A stretch of 14,439 nt of DNA from Candidatus Saccharimonadota bacterium (lineage in GTDB: Bacteria > Patescibacteriota > Saccharimonadia > Saccharimonadales > Saccharimonadaceae): NCBI GenBank assembly GCA_905372095.1, contig CAJPNK010000007.1, positions 1-14,439 of the forward strand, written 5' to 3'. Made by a program: the position numbers and the translations under genes. The notes under the pieces were generated by a model. That model saw only the letters and a program-made list of their open reading frames with translations, ran no database searches and was not told the DNA's origin. Positions 1 through 6,483 of this stretch are shown here, one piece after another (the first letter of the stretch is position 1; each line of letters starts with the position of its first letter).

Positions 1-1
1 A

Positions 2-55
2 AATAATGTTATCGCTGAAAATAATGTTATCGCTGAAAATAATGTTATCGCTGAA
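2..55 (+). repeat. Three perfect 18-bp tandem repeats
   Basis: Unit AATAATGTTATCGCTGAA occurs at 2-19, 20-37 and 38-55 without a mismatch. The unit length is a multiple of three, so copy-number change would keep the reading frame of the gene that contains it. The array begins at the window edge and its true copy number is unknown. Confidence 0.95.
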
Positions 56-232
56 CAGCGTTGGAATGATGTCAGTAACGATGACTATTTGCGACATACA
101 ATAGCACTGAAAGACAGTGTCGCAGAGTTGCGGAACTTTATGAATGCAGCCGTATCGCGGCAGAACCAAGCAGAAACCGACGATGCTTATTCTCGCGGGA
201 AGAGAGCGGGCCGGTATATAGCTGGCGATTAG
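2..232 (+). CDS. C-terminal part of an unknown protein with NNVIAE repeats (5' truncated by window)
   Basis: An open frame enters from the left edge and ends at a TAG at 230-232, giving the last 76 residues of a protein whose start lies outside the window. It opens with three perfect copies of the hexapeptide NNVIAE, encoded by three identical 18-bp units, followed by a mostly polar, probably helical tail (motifs such as HTIALKDSVAELRNF) that ends RAGRYIAGD. I do not recognise a family. The heptad-like spacing of hydrophobic residues would fit a coiled coil, but this is inference. It converges on rpmA with only 13 bp between the stop codons. The repeat may extend further upstream. Confidence 0.6.
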   Translation, partial: NNVIAENNVIAENNVIAEQRWNDVSNDDYLRHTIALKDSVAELRNFMNAAVSRQNQAETDDAYSRGKRAGRYIAGD

Positions 233-245
233 CGCTTATAGGCAG

Positions 246-518
246 TTATTCAACGCAAACTTGAGTTCGCGGGTGAGTATTGCCAGTGAACGATGGCTTC
301 TTGATATGTTTGAAAACTACGGTGCCGCTCTTAGCTGCGTGAATAGTGTAGTTGCGGCTGATATAAGTGCCTGGACCAGCAACTTTGGTACTGCCAGTCT
401 GGCGAACCAGCACCTCGCCCTGGTTGACTTTTTGCCCGCCGAAACGCTTGACACCATTGCGCCTACCAGCACTTTTGTGGGTATTATCGCTCGAACCGCC
501 AGCTTTAACGTGTGACAT
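246..518 (-). CDS. rpmA: 50S ribosomal protein L27
   Basis: A 90-residue protein of the usual L27 size. The N-terminal half carries the family signature: a Gly/Ser/Asn-rich basic start, then NGVKRFGGQ, VNQGEVLVRQ and GPGTYISRNYTIHAAKSGTVVF, matching the L27 pattern GVKRFGGQ...G.ILVRQRG...G...G..hTLfA...G.V.F. The C-terminus is divergent but of normal length. In family terms L27 sits near the peptidyl-transferase centre of the large subunit. The start is fixed by an AAAGGAG Shine-Dalgarno six to seven bases upstream (523-529) and by a strong promoter further up. The usual partner rplU (L21) is not directly upstream; the next gene on the same strand is an RNA methyltransferase, so rpmA appears monocistronic here. 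Confidence 0.95.
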   Translation of the reverse strand: MSHVKAGGSSDNTHKSAGRRNGVKRFGGQKVNQGEVLVRQTGSTKVAGPGTYISRNYTIHAAKSGTVVFKHIKKPSFTGNTHPRTQVCVE

Positions 519-554
519 AAAACTCCTTTAATTTAATATAAGACAATCTATGCT

Positions 555-583
555 ATTGTACGCGAAGCTATCGGAAATGTCAA
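555..583 (-). promoter_or_regulatory. Sigma70-type promoter of rpmA
   Basis: Reading the minus strand, TTGACA (578-583) is followed by exactly 17 bp and TACAAT (555-560). Start of transcription would be near 548, giving a leader of about 30 nt that contains the AAAGGAG Shine-Dalgarno at 523-529. This is one of the few promoters here that makes a mRNA with a real 5' leader. Confidence 0.8.
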
Positions 584-635
584 GCTTCTGAGAATGAATA
601 ATGAAACAGGCGCGGGCTTGGCGGGCGGGTTGCTT

Positions 636-1820
636 TTAACTTTCATCGAGAGGTTTAAGCAGTAAGATTTCTCGTGCCACTACCTGGTTCTGGCGGTAGT
701 AGAGTAGCTGCTCGTCGCTGACTAAGTTTAGATGTAGGCGTCGGTAGCCTAAATCTGCTAACTGATCAATAAGCGGTAAATGTGTAAATTTACCGCTATG
801 GTCGCGCCAGGCGGGCGCAGCGACGACTAGCGTTGTACTCGGATTGATTTGCGGGCGGATGTTTGCTAAAAATTGGCTGATGATGTGATTGCAATTACCG
901 CGGACTGCGGTGAGCTTGGCAGGCTTTGGCGGGGCCGAGAAGGGCTGACCGAGGTAGGCTTCGCAGACGATGCGGGTGATTTCAGATTTTTGAGCGGCGT
1001 TGAGTTTGACAGCGGTAGCGTCAGCTTGGAAGACCTGCCACTGGGGGTTGATTTGGTATTTATTATCAAGCCACTGCATGTTTTCTGTGGCATAATCAAC
1101 CATTTTTTGGCTTAGGTCGCTGCCGTAGACGTCTATTCCCTTGAGCCGCGCTTCTTGGAGAACGGTGCCAGTGCCGCAAAAAGGGTCCCAGAGGCGGCCA
1201 GGTTTTGTCTCGCCAGATAGATTTATCATCATCCGCGCTAATTTCGGCGGCAGCATACCTACGAAAGCATCGGTGCGCGGGCGAGCTTGGTCGCGGGCAG
1301 CCAGCGCGGTGATGTTTTGGGCGCCGACGCTTTCAGCGATAATGAGGCGATTATTTGGTGCTCGGACGACTAGCAGTTCAACTTTCGTTGGCGATAGCCC
1401 AAGCTTGTTGTGATGGCTAGTAGCGGTGTTAAGGGCGATTTCTGGGTTCGGGATAAGGCGTAAGCTAGTGTCGCTGTCGCGTAATTTTTTCTTGATCAGT
1501 AAGCCGGTTTTTTGGACATCGCGCGGCGAGATTTTGAAGCCGTAAGCGCTGATGCCAAGAGTTATTTTATGCTCGCTGGCGCGCCATTTGGCGGCGTAGT
1601 GCTGAACGATTTGGCGGCTGGCGGTTAGCCAATTGCCGCGGTCGAGTTCGAGAACGACTCGGCCGGCTTTTTGGCTGCCGCCGAGGGTCTCGAAGTCAAA
1701 ATCAGGCGAATCTACAAGCGCTGTTTGCTCCGAAAACCACCGGACATTGTCAGCACCGTAGAGCTGTTCTAGCTCGGCTACTCCAAGTGCTGGCTGGCGG
1801 CCAAGTATTGTGATATGCAT
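636..1820 (-). CDS. Trm11/TrmG10-like RNA (guanine-N2) methyltransferase family protein
   Basis: A 394-residue protein. Residues 1-165 resemble the THUMP-bearing N-terminus of Trm11/TrmG10 enzymes. Residues 178-250 carry the methyltransferase core: DQARPRTDAFVGMLPPKLARMMINL, with the SAM-binding motif I WDPFCGTGTV (211-220) and motif II acidic residue in YGSDLS (D235). The expected target-base motif (N/D)PPY is not present; at the equivalent place the sequence reads CEAYLG (286-291). Family knowledge points to tRNA N2-guanosine methylation, but the changed motif IV makes the exact substrate uncertain. The gene is divergent from a membrane-protein gene, and the start is supported by a -10 box ending six bases upstream. 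No Shine-Dalgarno is present, so a leaderless mRNA is likely. Confidence 0.75.
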   Translation of the reverse strand: MHITILGRQPALGVAELEQLYGADNVRWFSEQTALVDSPDFDFETLGGSQKAGRVVLELDRGNWLTASRQIVQHYAAKWRASEHKITLGISAYGFKISPRDVQKTGLLIKKKLRDSDTSLRLIPNPEIALNTATSHHNKLGLSPTKVELLVVRAPNNRLIIAESVGAQNITALAARDQARPRTDAFVGMLPPKLARMMINLSGETKPGRLWDPFCGTGTVLQEARLKGIDVYGSDLSQKMVDYATENMQWLDNKYQINPQWQVFQADATAVKLNAAQKSEITRIVCEAYLGQPFSAPPKPAKLTAVRGNCNHIISQFLANIRPQINPSTTLVVAAPAWRDHSGKFTHLPLIDQLADLGYRRLHLNLVSDEQLLYYRQNQVVAREILLLKPLDES

Positions 1821-1841
1821 AAATATAGTATACTAGATTGT
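1806..1841. promoter_or_regulatory. Divergent promoter with a shared palindromic -10 element
   Basis: The perfect palindrome TAGTATACTA (1826-1835) contains TATACT on the plus strand (1829-1834) and TATACT on the minus strand (1827-1832). On the plus strand it lies 7 nt before the ATG at 1842, with a -35-like TATTGT at 1806-1811 (17-bp spacer). On the minus strand it lies 6 nt before the ATG at 1820. Both genes would therefore be transcribed leaderless from overlapping -10 boxes. Confidence 0.65.
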
Positions 1842-2897
1842 ATGAAAAGGAGACTGTCTTTTCGATTGTGGTTGAGTATTGCCACGTTGCTGTTGATTGC
1901 TTTGATACTTTTTCTAGCTAGAAGCGAACTGGTATATGCTTGGGGTTTGCTAGGTAAAATTAACCTTGGCAAGCTTGTGTGGATGCTGCCAATTATTGCG
2001 GCCGGATATTTGGCGACTGGCGAGATGATTTTTTCGTATTTGCGTCAGAAAGGCTTCGTGAAGAATATTAATCCGGCAACTCTGGCACGCATATCGCTAG
2101 AGTTAAATTTTGTTAATCATGCTTTTCCTAGCGGCGGTGTCAGTGGTATTTCGTATGCTAATTGGCGCTTAGGCAAGTACGGTGTGCCAATCGGACGGGC
2201 GACGATGGCGCAATTTGTGCGTTACGTGGTAGGGTTCATGGCGATTGTGGTATTTTTGGTAGTTTCTGTTTTGATGGTGACGATTGACGGCCGTGTTAAC
2301 CGCTGGATAATTTTGATGAGCTCAACGCTGGTATTTTTGCTGGTGATGGCGACGCTGCTGGGCGCGTACTTTTTGAATAGCGTCCACCGGATGAAAAAAT
2401 TAGCCAAGAGAATTACGATGATAACTAACGGTACGGCGTCATTTTTTGCGCGGCGTTCGCAGGTGGTGTTGAAGCGGAAGTCGATAGAGAAGTTTTTCTA
2501 TGATATGCATGACGATTTTAACGAGCTAAAGAGTGACAAGCGCGTGTTGCTGAAGCCGTTTTTGTGGGCGATGTTATTTACCGCTACCGAAATTGCGCCA
2601 ATCTGGATTACTTTTCAAGCGTTGGGAATGAGCGTCAATCCGGCGTCGATTTTGATTGCTTATGGCATAGCGACGATTGCTGGATTCATTGTGGTAACGC
2701 CAGGCGGAACGGGCGCCTACGAGGCAATCATGGTTAGTGTTTTGGCTTTATCAGGTATAGGTAGTGGCCAGTCGATTGCAGCGATTGTACTTTATCGGGT
2801 AATTGTACTGCTGACGGCGCTGCTGCTAGGCTATGTATTTTACCAGCTAACAATAGTGAAATATGGACGAAAATCTGATTCCAAGATTCGGCGTTAG
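1842..2897 (+). CDS. LPG-synthase transmembrane-region family protein (UPF0104/YbhN-like)
   Basis: A 351-residue integral membrane protein with about eight hydrophobic segments (roughly 10-27, 45-64, 124-147, 154-178, 237-260, 268-286, 291-306, 313-336). Conserved features of the lysylphosphatidylglycerol synthase membrane domain are visible: FPSGGVSG (95-102) and VVTPGGTGAYE (284-294). In larger proteins this domain flips or makes aminoacyl-phospholipids; stand-alone versions are mostly of unknown lipid- or glycolipid-related function. An ATG at 1815 would add nine residues but lies upstream of the -10 box, so I start at 1842 (MKRRLSF, basic residues before the first helix). The 3' end overlaps xseA by 35 bp in another frame. 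Confidence 0.8.
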   Translation: MKRRLSFRLWLSIATLLLIALILFLARSELVYAWGLLGKINLGKLVWMLPIIAAGYLATGEMIFSYLRQKGFVKNINPATLARISLELNFVNHAFPSGGVSGISYANWRLGKYGVPIGRATMAQFVRYVVGFMAIVVFLVVSVLMVTIDGRVNRWIILMSSTLVFLLVMATLLGAYFLNSVHRMKKLAKRITMITNGTASFFARRSQVVLKRKSIEKFFYDMHDDFNELKSDKRVLLKPFLWAMLFTATEIAPIWITFQALGMSVNPASILIAYGIATIAGFIVVTPGGTGAYEAIMVSVLALSGIGSGQSIAAIVLYRVIVLLTALLLGYVFYQLTIVKYGRKSDSKIRR

Positions 2898-3963
2898 CGG
2901 TTTTGTCGAGCTGATTAATCAAGTGTTGGAGTTTTCGTGCAGCGCTGTTGAGATTGAGGGCGAGGTCGCCAGCTTCAAAGTAAACCAGGGCAAATGGGTG
3001 TTTTTCGACTTGAAAGACGAGGAAGCGAGCGTCGGTTGCTTTATGCCAGTTTATCAACTGCGAACGCCGATTGAAGACGGCATGAAGCTAGTGGTGCGGG
3101 CGCAGCCCAAAGTGACGAAGTGGGGCAAATTTAGCGTGACCGTGCAAAATTATCGTCCGCTAGGCGAAGGCAGCTTGCGCAAAAGTTTCCAGTTGCTGCG
3201 CGCTAAGCTCGAGAAGGAAGGAATATTTGCTACGGAGCGCAAGCGTTCTTTGCCACAAATTCCAGCGCGTATCGGCGTGATAAGCAGCACTCAGGCGGCA
3301 GGTTACGCGGACTTTATCAAAATCGTAAATGAGCGCTGGGGTGGTTTGCAAATTGACGTAGCGCATGTTCAGGTGCAGGGCGAAGCGGCGGCTGATCAAA
3401 TTGTTGCGGCAATTAATCGTTTTAACGAGAGTCAAACGCCGCCCGAGGTGCTGGTGATCATTCGCGGCGGCGGCAGTGCTGACGATTTGAATACGTTTAA
3501 TGATGAATTGTTGGTTAGAGCGATTGCTGCCAGCCGTGTGCCGACATTAGTTGGTATTGGCCATGAAGTCGATATGACGCTGGCGGATTTGGCTGCCGAT
3601 GTGCGGGCTTCTACGCCGAGTAACGCGGCGCAAATCATTGTGCCAGACCGGCGAGAACTGCTGCGAGAAATAAAAGCGCTGGTTGACGGCATGGCCTATC
3701 GGACGGAGTCAGCGATTGGCGATTTAAGTAGTGAGATTGACAGCTTGCGGCAGCGCGCATTGCTATATCTAGATAGCAGAACTGACGTCTTAACAAGTGA
3801 AATTACGCAATTCCAGCGGATTTTGGCGGCGTACAATCCGCAGTTGGCGCTGGCGCGCGGTTACGCGATTGTGCGCGGTTCGACCGAAATAGGCGAAGTT
3901 ATTAGTATCGAGGAAGAAAAAATAATTATCAAAGCGGAGGTTAAAAATGTCAAGCAAAAATGA
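2863..3963 (+). CDS. xseA: Exodeoxyribonuclease VII large subunit
   Basis: A 366-residue protein, shorter than the E. coli enzyme (about 456), mainly at the C-terminal coiled-coil region. Residues 1-100 form the OB-fold DNA-binding part (VEIEGEVASFKVNQGKWVFFDLKDE). The catalytic region holds GVISSTQAAGYADF, the glycine-rich IIRGGGSADDLNTFNDE, and VPTLVGIGHEVDMTLADLAADVRASTPSNAA, all diagnostic for XseA. With XseB it degrades single-stranded DNA to oligonucleotides. The start overlaps the preceding membrane-protein gene by 35 bp and has no clear Shine-Dalgarno, which suggests translational coupling. It overlaps xseB by 17 bp. Confidence 0.95.
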   Translation: MDENLIPRFGVSGFVELINQVLEFSCSAVEIEGEVASFKVNQGKWVFFDLKDEEASVGCFMPVYQLRTPIEDGMKLVVRAQPKVTKWGKFSVTVQNYRPLGEGSLRKSFQLLRAKLEKEGIFATERKRSLPQIPARIGVISSTQAAGYADFIKIVNERWGGLQIDVAHVQVQGEAAADQIVAAINRFNESQTPPEVLVIIRGGGSADDLNTFNDELLVRAIAASRVPTLVGIGHEVDMTLADLAADVRASTPSNAAQIIVPDRRELLREIKALVDGMAYRTESAIGDLSSEIDSLRQRALLYLDSRTDVLTSEITQFQRILAAYNPQLALARGYAIVRGSTEIGEVISIEEEKIIIKAEVKNVKQK

Positions 3964-4147
3964 GAAAACTATCAACCAAAAAATTGAAGAGCTGCGCCAG
4001 ATGGTGGCGTGGTTTGAAAGCGATGACTTTGACATTGAACAGGCGATAGAGCGCTATCAAGCAGCCGAGAAACTAGCTAGCGATATCGAAAAAGATTTGA
4101 ACGGCTTGCGCAATAAAATTACCGTCCTCAAGGAAAAATTCGCGTGA
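3947..4147 (+). CDS. xseB: Exodeoxyribonuclease VII small subunit
   Basis: A 66-residue, highly charged, two-helix protein of the usual XseB size. It begins with the family pattern of a short polar tail and then INQKIEELRQMVAWFESDDFDIEQAIERYQ, including the characteristic L..IV...E...L.LE.A...Y arrangement. It binds the C-terminal helices of XseA. A good Shine-Dalgarno (GGAGG) lies about 6 bases before the ATG, inside the end of xseA. The TGA stop overlaps the GTG start of the next gene (GTGA). Confidence 0.93.
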   Translation: MSSKNEKTINQKIEELRQMVAWFESDDFDIEQAIERYQAAEKLASDIEKDLNGLRNKITVLKEKFA

Positions 4148-4647
4148 TTTTCGCCGTCATTGCGGCCGTGGTGCTGCTGTTTGGCTTTGTGGCTTTCACG
4201 GGCGCGCCGTACGTGCCGTCGCGGCGCCGCGACTTGCAAAAAGCTTTTGATGAGCTGTACCAGCTCAAAAAAACCGACGTGTTGGTGGATATTGGCTCGG
4301 GCGACGGCGTAGTGCTGCGCGAAGCGAGCCGCCGCGGTGCGCGGGCGATTGGTTACGAGCTACAACCGCTGCTAGTACTGATTTCACGTTGGTTATCGCG
4401 GCAGGACGAGAAAGTGTCGGTGCAGCTAGCTAATTTTTGGCGTACGCCGCTGCCAGACGAGACGACGGTCGTTTATCTTTTTGGCGACGGTCGTGATATC
4501 GCCAAGATGGTCCAATATTTACAGCATGAGACTAACCGCCTTAGACATGATATTTGGCTGCTGAGCTATGGTTTCGAGGCGGCTGGACTTGCTTTGCACA
4601 AGACCGTGGGCGCGCATAATCTCTATTTGCTGCAGCCGCAAAGCTAA
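4144..4647 (+). CDS. Membrane-anchored class I SAM methyltransferase, FAM173/ATPSCKMT-like
   Basis: A 167-residue protein that starts at GTG in a GTGA overlap with xseB. Residues 1-19 form one hydrophobic helix, followed directly by GAPYVPS (20-26), then the SAM-binding motif VDIGSGDG (48-55) and the acidic motif II in IGYELQP (E72). The order, one membrane helix, a (P/A)-Y-V-P motif, DxGSGDG and GYE, is that of the FAM173 group, whose animal members ATPSCKMT and ANTKMT methylate lysines of the ATP-synthase c-ring and the ADP/ATP carrier. A protein-lysine substrate at the membrane is therefore possible but is inferred from the family only. Its place after xseAB need not mean a shared pathway. 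Confidence 0.7.
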   Translation: MIFAVIAAVVLLFGFVAFTGAPYVPSRRRDLQKAFDELYQLKKTDVLVDIGSGDGVVLREASRRGARAIGYELQPLLVLISRWLSRQDEKVSVQLANFWRTPLPDETTVVYLFGDGRDIAKMVQYLQHETNRLRHDIWLLSYGFEAAGLALHKTVGAHNLYLLQPQS

Positions 4648-4651
4648 ACCT

Positions 4652-4687
4652 TTGCATATTTAGCCTCGACAAAGTATAATCGTAAGC
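4652..4687 (+). promoter_or_regulatory. Leaderless-type promoter upstream of 4688
   Basis: TTGCAT (4652-4657), a 17-bp spacer and a perfect TATAAT (4675-4680) end 7 nt before the ATG at 4688. There is no room for a Shine-Dalgarno, so transcription should begin at or next to the start codon. Confidence 0.75.
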
Positions 4688-5350
4688 ATGAAGAGCAGGC
4701 ATCATACAGAAAAAGGCGCCATCACTGGCAGTATTGTCGCTATTGCGGTATTGGTAGTGTTGGTGCTGGGGTTCGGCGGTTTTAGTATTTGGTCATATAT
4801 GCAATATCTCGACCAGAAAGAAAACGTCGATGAGAAAATCGAGACGGCTAAAGCTCAAGCTGTCAAAGAGAACAGCGAGAAGCTAGAGAGCGACTTCGAA
4901 AAGCGCGAGAAAGAGCCGAATCGGCAGTTTAACGGGCCGTCAGATTACGGCGCCTTGACGTTTGAATATCCCAAGACTTGGAGCGCTTATCAGGCGACCG
5001 ATATCAGCAAAGGCGGTGGCGTGACTTATGAGGCTTATCTGAATCCAGTGACAATCCCGCCGATTACCAGAGAGTCGAAGATTGCCCTGAGGATAACAAT
5101 TGAGCAAAAAACTTATGACAAATCTGTGTCTACTTACGATCCGTTAATAAAAAGAGGCGACCTGAAGTCGAGCGTTTACAACGATGGCAAGCATACGGGC
5201 ACCAAGCTGGTCGGTAATTTCGACAAGGACACTTACGGTACAGCAGTACTGTTGAAGATGCGCGATCGTACACTAACGATGCGTACTGACGGCGACGTTT
5301 TCACTGCTGACTACGAGAAACTACTGAAGACTCTCAAATTCAACGAATAA
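4688..5350 (+). CDS. Hypothetical membrane-anchored protein with extracytoplasmic domain
   Basis: A 220-residue protein. A short basic N-terminus (KSRHHTEKG) precedes one hydrophobic segment at about 11-36, a strongly charged Lys/Glu/Ala-rich helix at about 42-77 that looks like a coiled-coil stalk, and a folded C-terminal domain (85-220) with alternating beta-like segments such as YGALTFEYPKTWSAYQA and ALRITIEQKTY. The GxLTFEYPxxW pattern recalls PsbP-like or other small beta domains common in surface-anchored CPR proteins, but I cannot name a family with confidence. The start is set by the promoter whose -10 ends 7 nt upstream. It is probably exposed on the cell surface. Confidence 0.7.
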   Translation: MKSRHHTEKGAITGSIVAIAVLVVLVLGFGGFSIWSYMQYLDQKENVDEKIETAKAQAVKENSEKLESDFEKREKEPNRQFNGPSDYGALTFEYPKTWSAYQATDISKGGGVTYEAYLNPVTIPPITRESKIALRITIEQKTYDKSVSTYDPLIKRGDLKSSVYNDGKHTGTKLVGNFDKDTYGTAVLLKMRDRTLTMRTDGDVFTADYEKLLKTLKFNE

Positions 5351-5386
5351 GTATTTTTGCTTGTGCTAGAACAGCCTGTTGCAGCA

Positions 5387-5401
5387 TGCTAAACTAGGTG
5401 T
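5387..5401 (+). promoter_or_regulatory. Extended -10 promoter of the kinase-regulator-recO operon
   Basis: TGC-TAAACT (5387-5395) is an extended -10 element ending 6 nt before the ATG at 5402. No convincing -35 is seen at 17 bp (TAGAAC). The position predicts a leaderless mRNA. Confidence 0.55.
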
Positions 5402-6121
5402 ATGCAGGAGGGTAAGGCGCAGGCTGGTTTGTGGGTAGATTCACCGTCGTTTACAGTGGCGGCGCACGAGCTGAAAGCGCCGCTTGCTCTGATTCGCCAG
5501 TTGGCGATTGAGCTAGAAGCAGGGGAGTATACGGCGCTTGAGCGGGCTGTCTTGGCGCAGCGAATTACACTAACGGCTGAAAGGGCGCTGCGCTTGACGA
5601 CAGATTTAACCAAAGCCCGCCGCCTAGAAAACGCCTTATTCACACTAGAAGCGATTGATGCGGCTGGTCTTTGCAACGAAGTGATGAGCGAACTTCAACC
5701 GCTGTACCATGCTCATAATAAATCTCTAAAAACCCAGGTAAAATCTCGTCAGCGACTAATGGTGGCAAATCGTGATTTATTGCGGCGAATCGTTGCTAAC
5801 TTTGCTGATAACGCACTACACTATAGCGCTGATGATTCGTCGGTAGCGATCTCGGTGCGGGCTACCGACAGTAATCAGCGGGTACGGATCGGGGTACGTG
5901 ATTTTGGACCGGCAATTCCAGCGCTAGCTTGGCGGGCGTTGCGCCAAGGGTTGCGCGAGCCGCTGCCGCTGCATAATCGTCCAGGTAGCAGCGGGCTGGG
6001 CATGTTTATCGCTAATGAGTTTGCTTTAGCGATTGGCGCACAAATTGGCGTTATCCGTCACCGCGATGGCGCAACTTTTTATGTTGATGTACCAGCGTCG
6101 ACACAGTTGAGGCTATTATGA
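5402..6121 (+). CDS. Soluble sensor-less histidine kinase
   Basis: A 239-residue protein that is little more than a kinase core. The phospho-acceptor box is AHELKAPLALIRQL with His22; the N box is NFADN (133-137); G1 is DFGPAIP (167-173, with Ala replacing the second glycine of the usual DxGPGIP); G2 is GLGMFIA (198-204). There is no membrane helix, signal peptide, PAS or GAF domain; only about 20 residues precede the His motif. It should autophosphorylate His22 and pass the phosphate to the adjacent response regulator. The stop codon overlaps the start of that regulator (ATGA), so the two are co-translated. What it senses cannot be read from the sequence; a cytoplasmic partner protein is a reasonable guess. 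Confidence 0.88.
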   Translation: MQEGKAQAGLWVDSPSFTVAAHELKAPLALIRQLAIELEAGEYTALERAVLAQRITLTAERALRLTTDLTKARRLENALFTLEAIDAAGLCNEVMSELQPLYHAHNKSLKTQVKSRQRLMVANRDLLRRIVANFADNALHYSADDSSVAISVRATDSNQRVRIGVRDFGPAIPALAWRALRQGLREPLPLHNRPGSSGLGMFIANEFALAIGAQIGVIRHRDGATFYVDVPASTQLRLL

Positions 6122-6483
6122 CGCGCGTGCTAGTAATTGATGATGACGAGTGGCTAGCGAAGCTGTTTACGCGGCGTCTCGAGCACAACGGTATGGTAGT
6201 ACAGAGTGCTCCAAATGCCATAGAAGCGCTTGATTTGATAGATAGTTTTCGACCCGCGGTGATTATTCTTGATTTATTCATGCCGGGCCCAAATGGTTTA
6301 GTGCTGCTGCACGAGTTGCAATCGTATGACGACCTAGGCCGCATTCCTGTTGTCGTGTGTACAACAAGTGCAAATGACATCACTCTCGAGCAGTTGCGGC
6401 CGTACGGCGTGCGATTATTATTAGATAAAGTATCAATGCATCCAGATGATATTGCCAAAGCGGTGCGAGAGGTGGCAGCATGA
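6118..6483 (+). CDS. Single-domain response regulator
   Basis: A 121-residue CheY-like receiver domain and nothing else. The acidic pocket is DDD (8-10), the phospho-acceptor is Asp52 in IILDLFMPGPNG, the switch threonine is T82/T83 in VVCTTSA, and the conserved lysine is K104 in LLLDKVS. No DNA-binding or enzymatic output domain follows; the stop TGA overlaps the ATG of recO. With the kinase upstream it forms a complete phosphotransfer pair, but the output must come from protein-protein contacts. Its target is unknown. Confidence 0.9.
   Translation: MTRVLVIDDDEWLAKLFTRRLEHNGMVVQSAPNAIEALDLIDSFRPAVIILDLFMPGPNGLVLLHELQSYDDLGRIPVVVCTTSANDITLEQLRPYGVRLLLDKVSMHPDDIAKAVREVAA

Noticed and set aside
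2..55. CRISPR-like repeat array
   Set aside because: The units are directly adjacent with no spacers and are in frame within a coding region.
261..515. Open frame of 84 codons on the plus strand
   Set aside because: It lies wholly antisense to rpmA, whose L27 motifs, Shine-Dalgarno and promoter are clear.
612..629. G-rich stretch as a G-quadruplex
   Set aside because: One of the four G runs has only two Gs and there is no other sign of function.
1815..1841. Upstream ATG for the membrane-protein gene
   Set aside because: It lies before the -10 box and next to the divergent start; the protein from 1842 has a normal basic N-terminus before its first helix.
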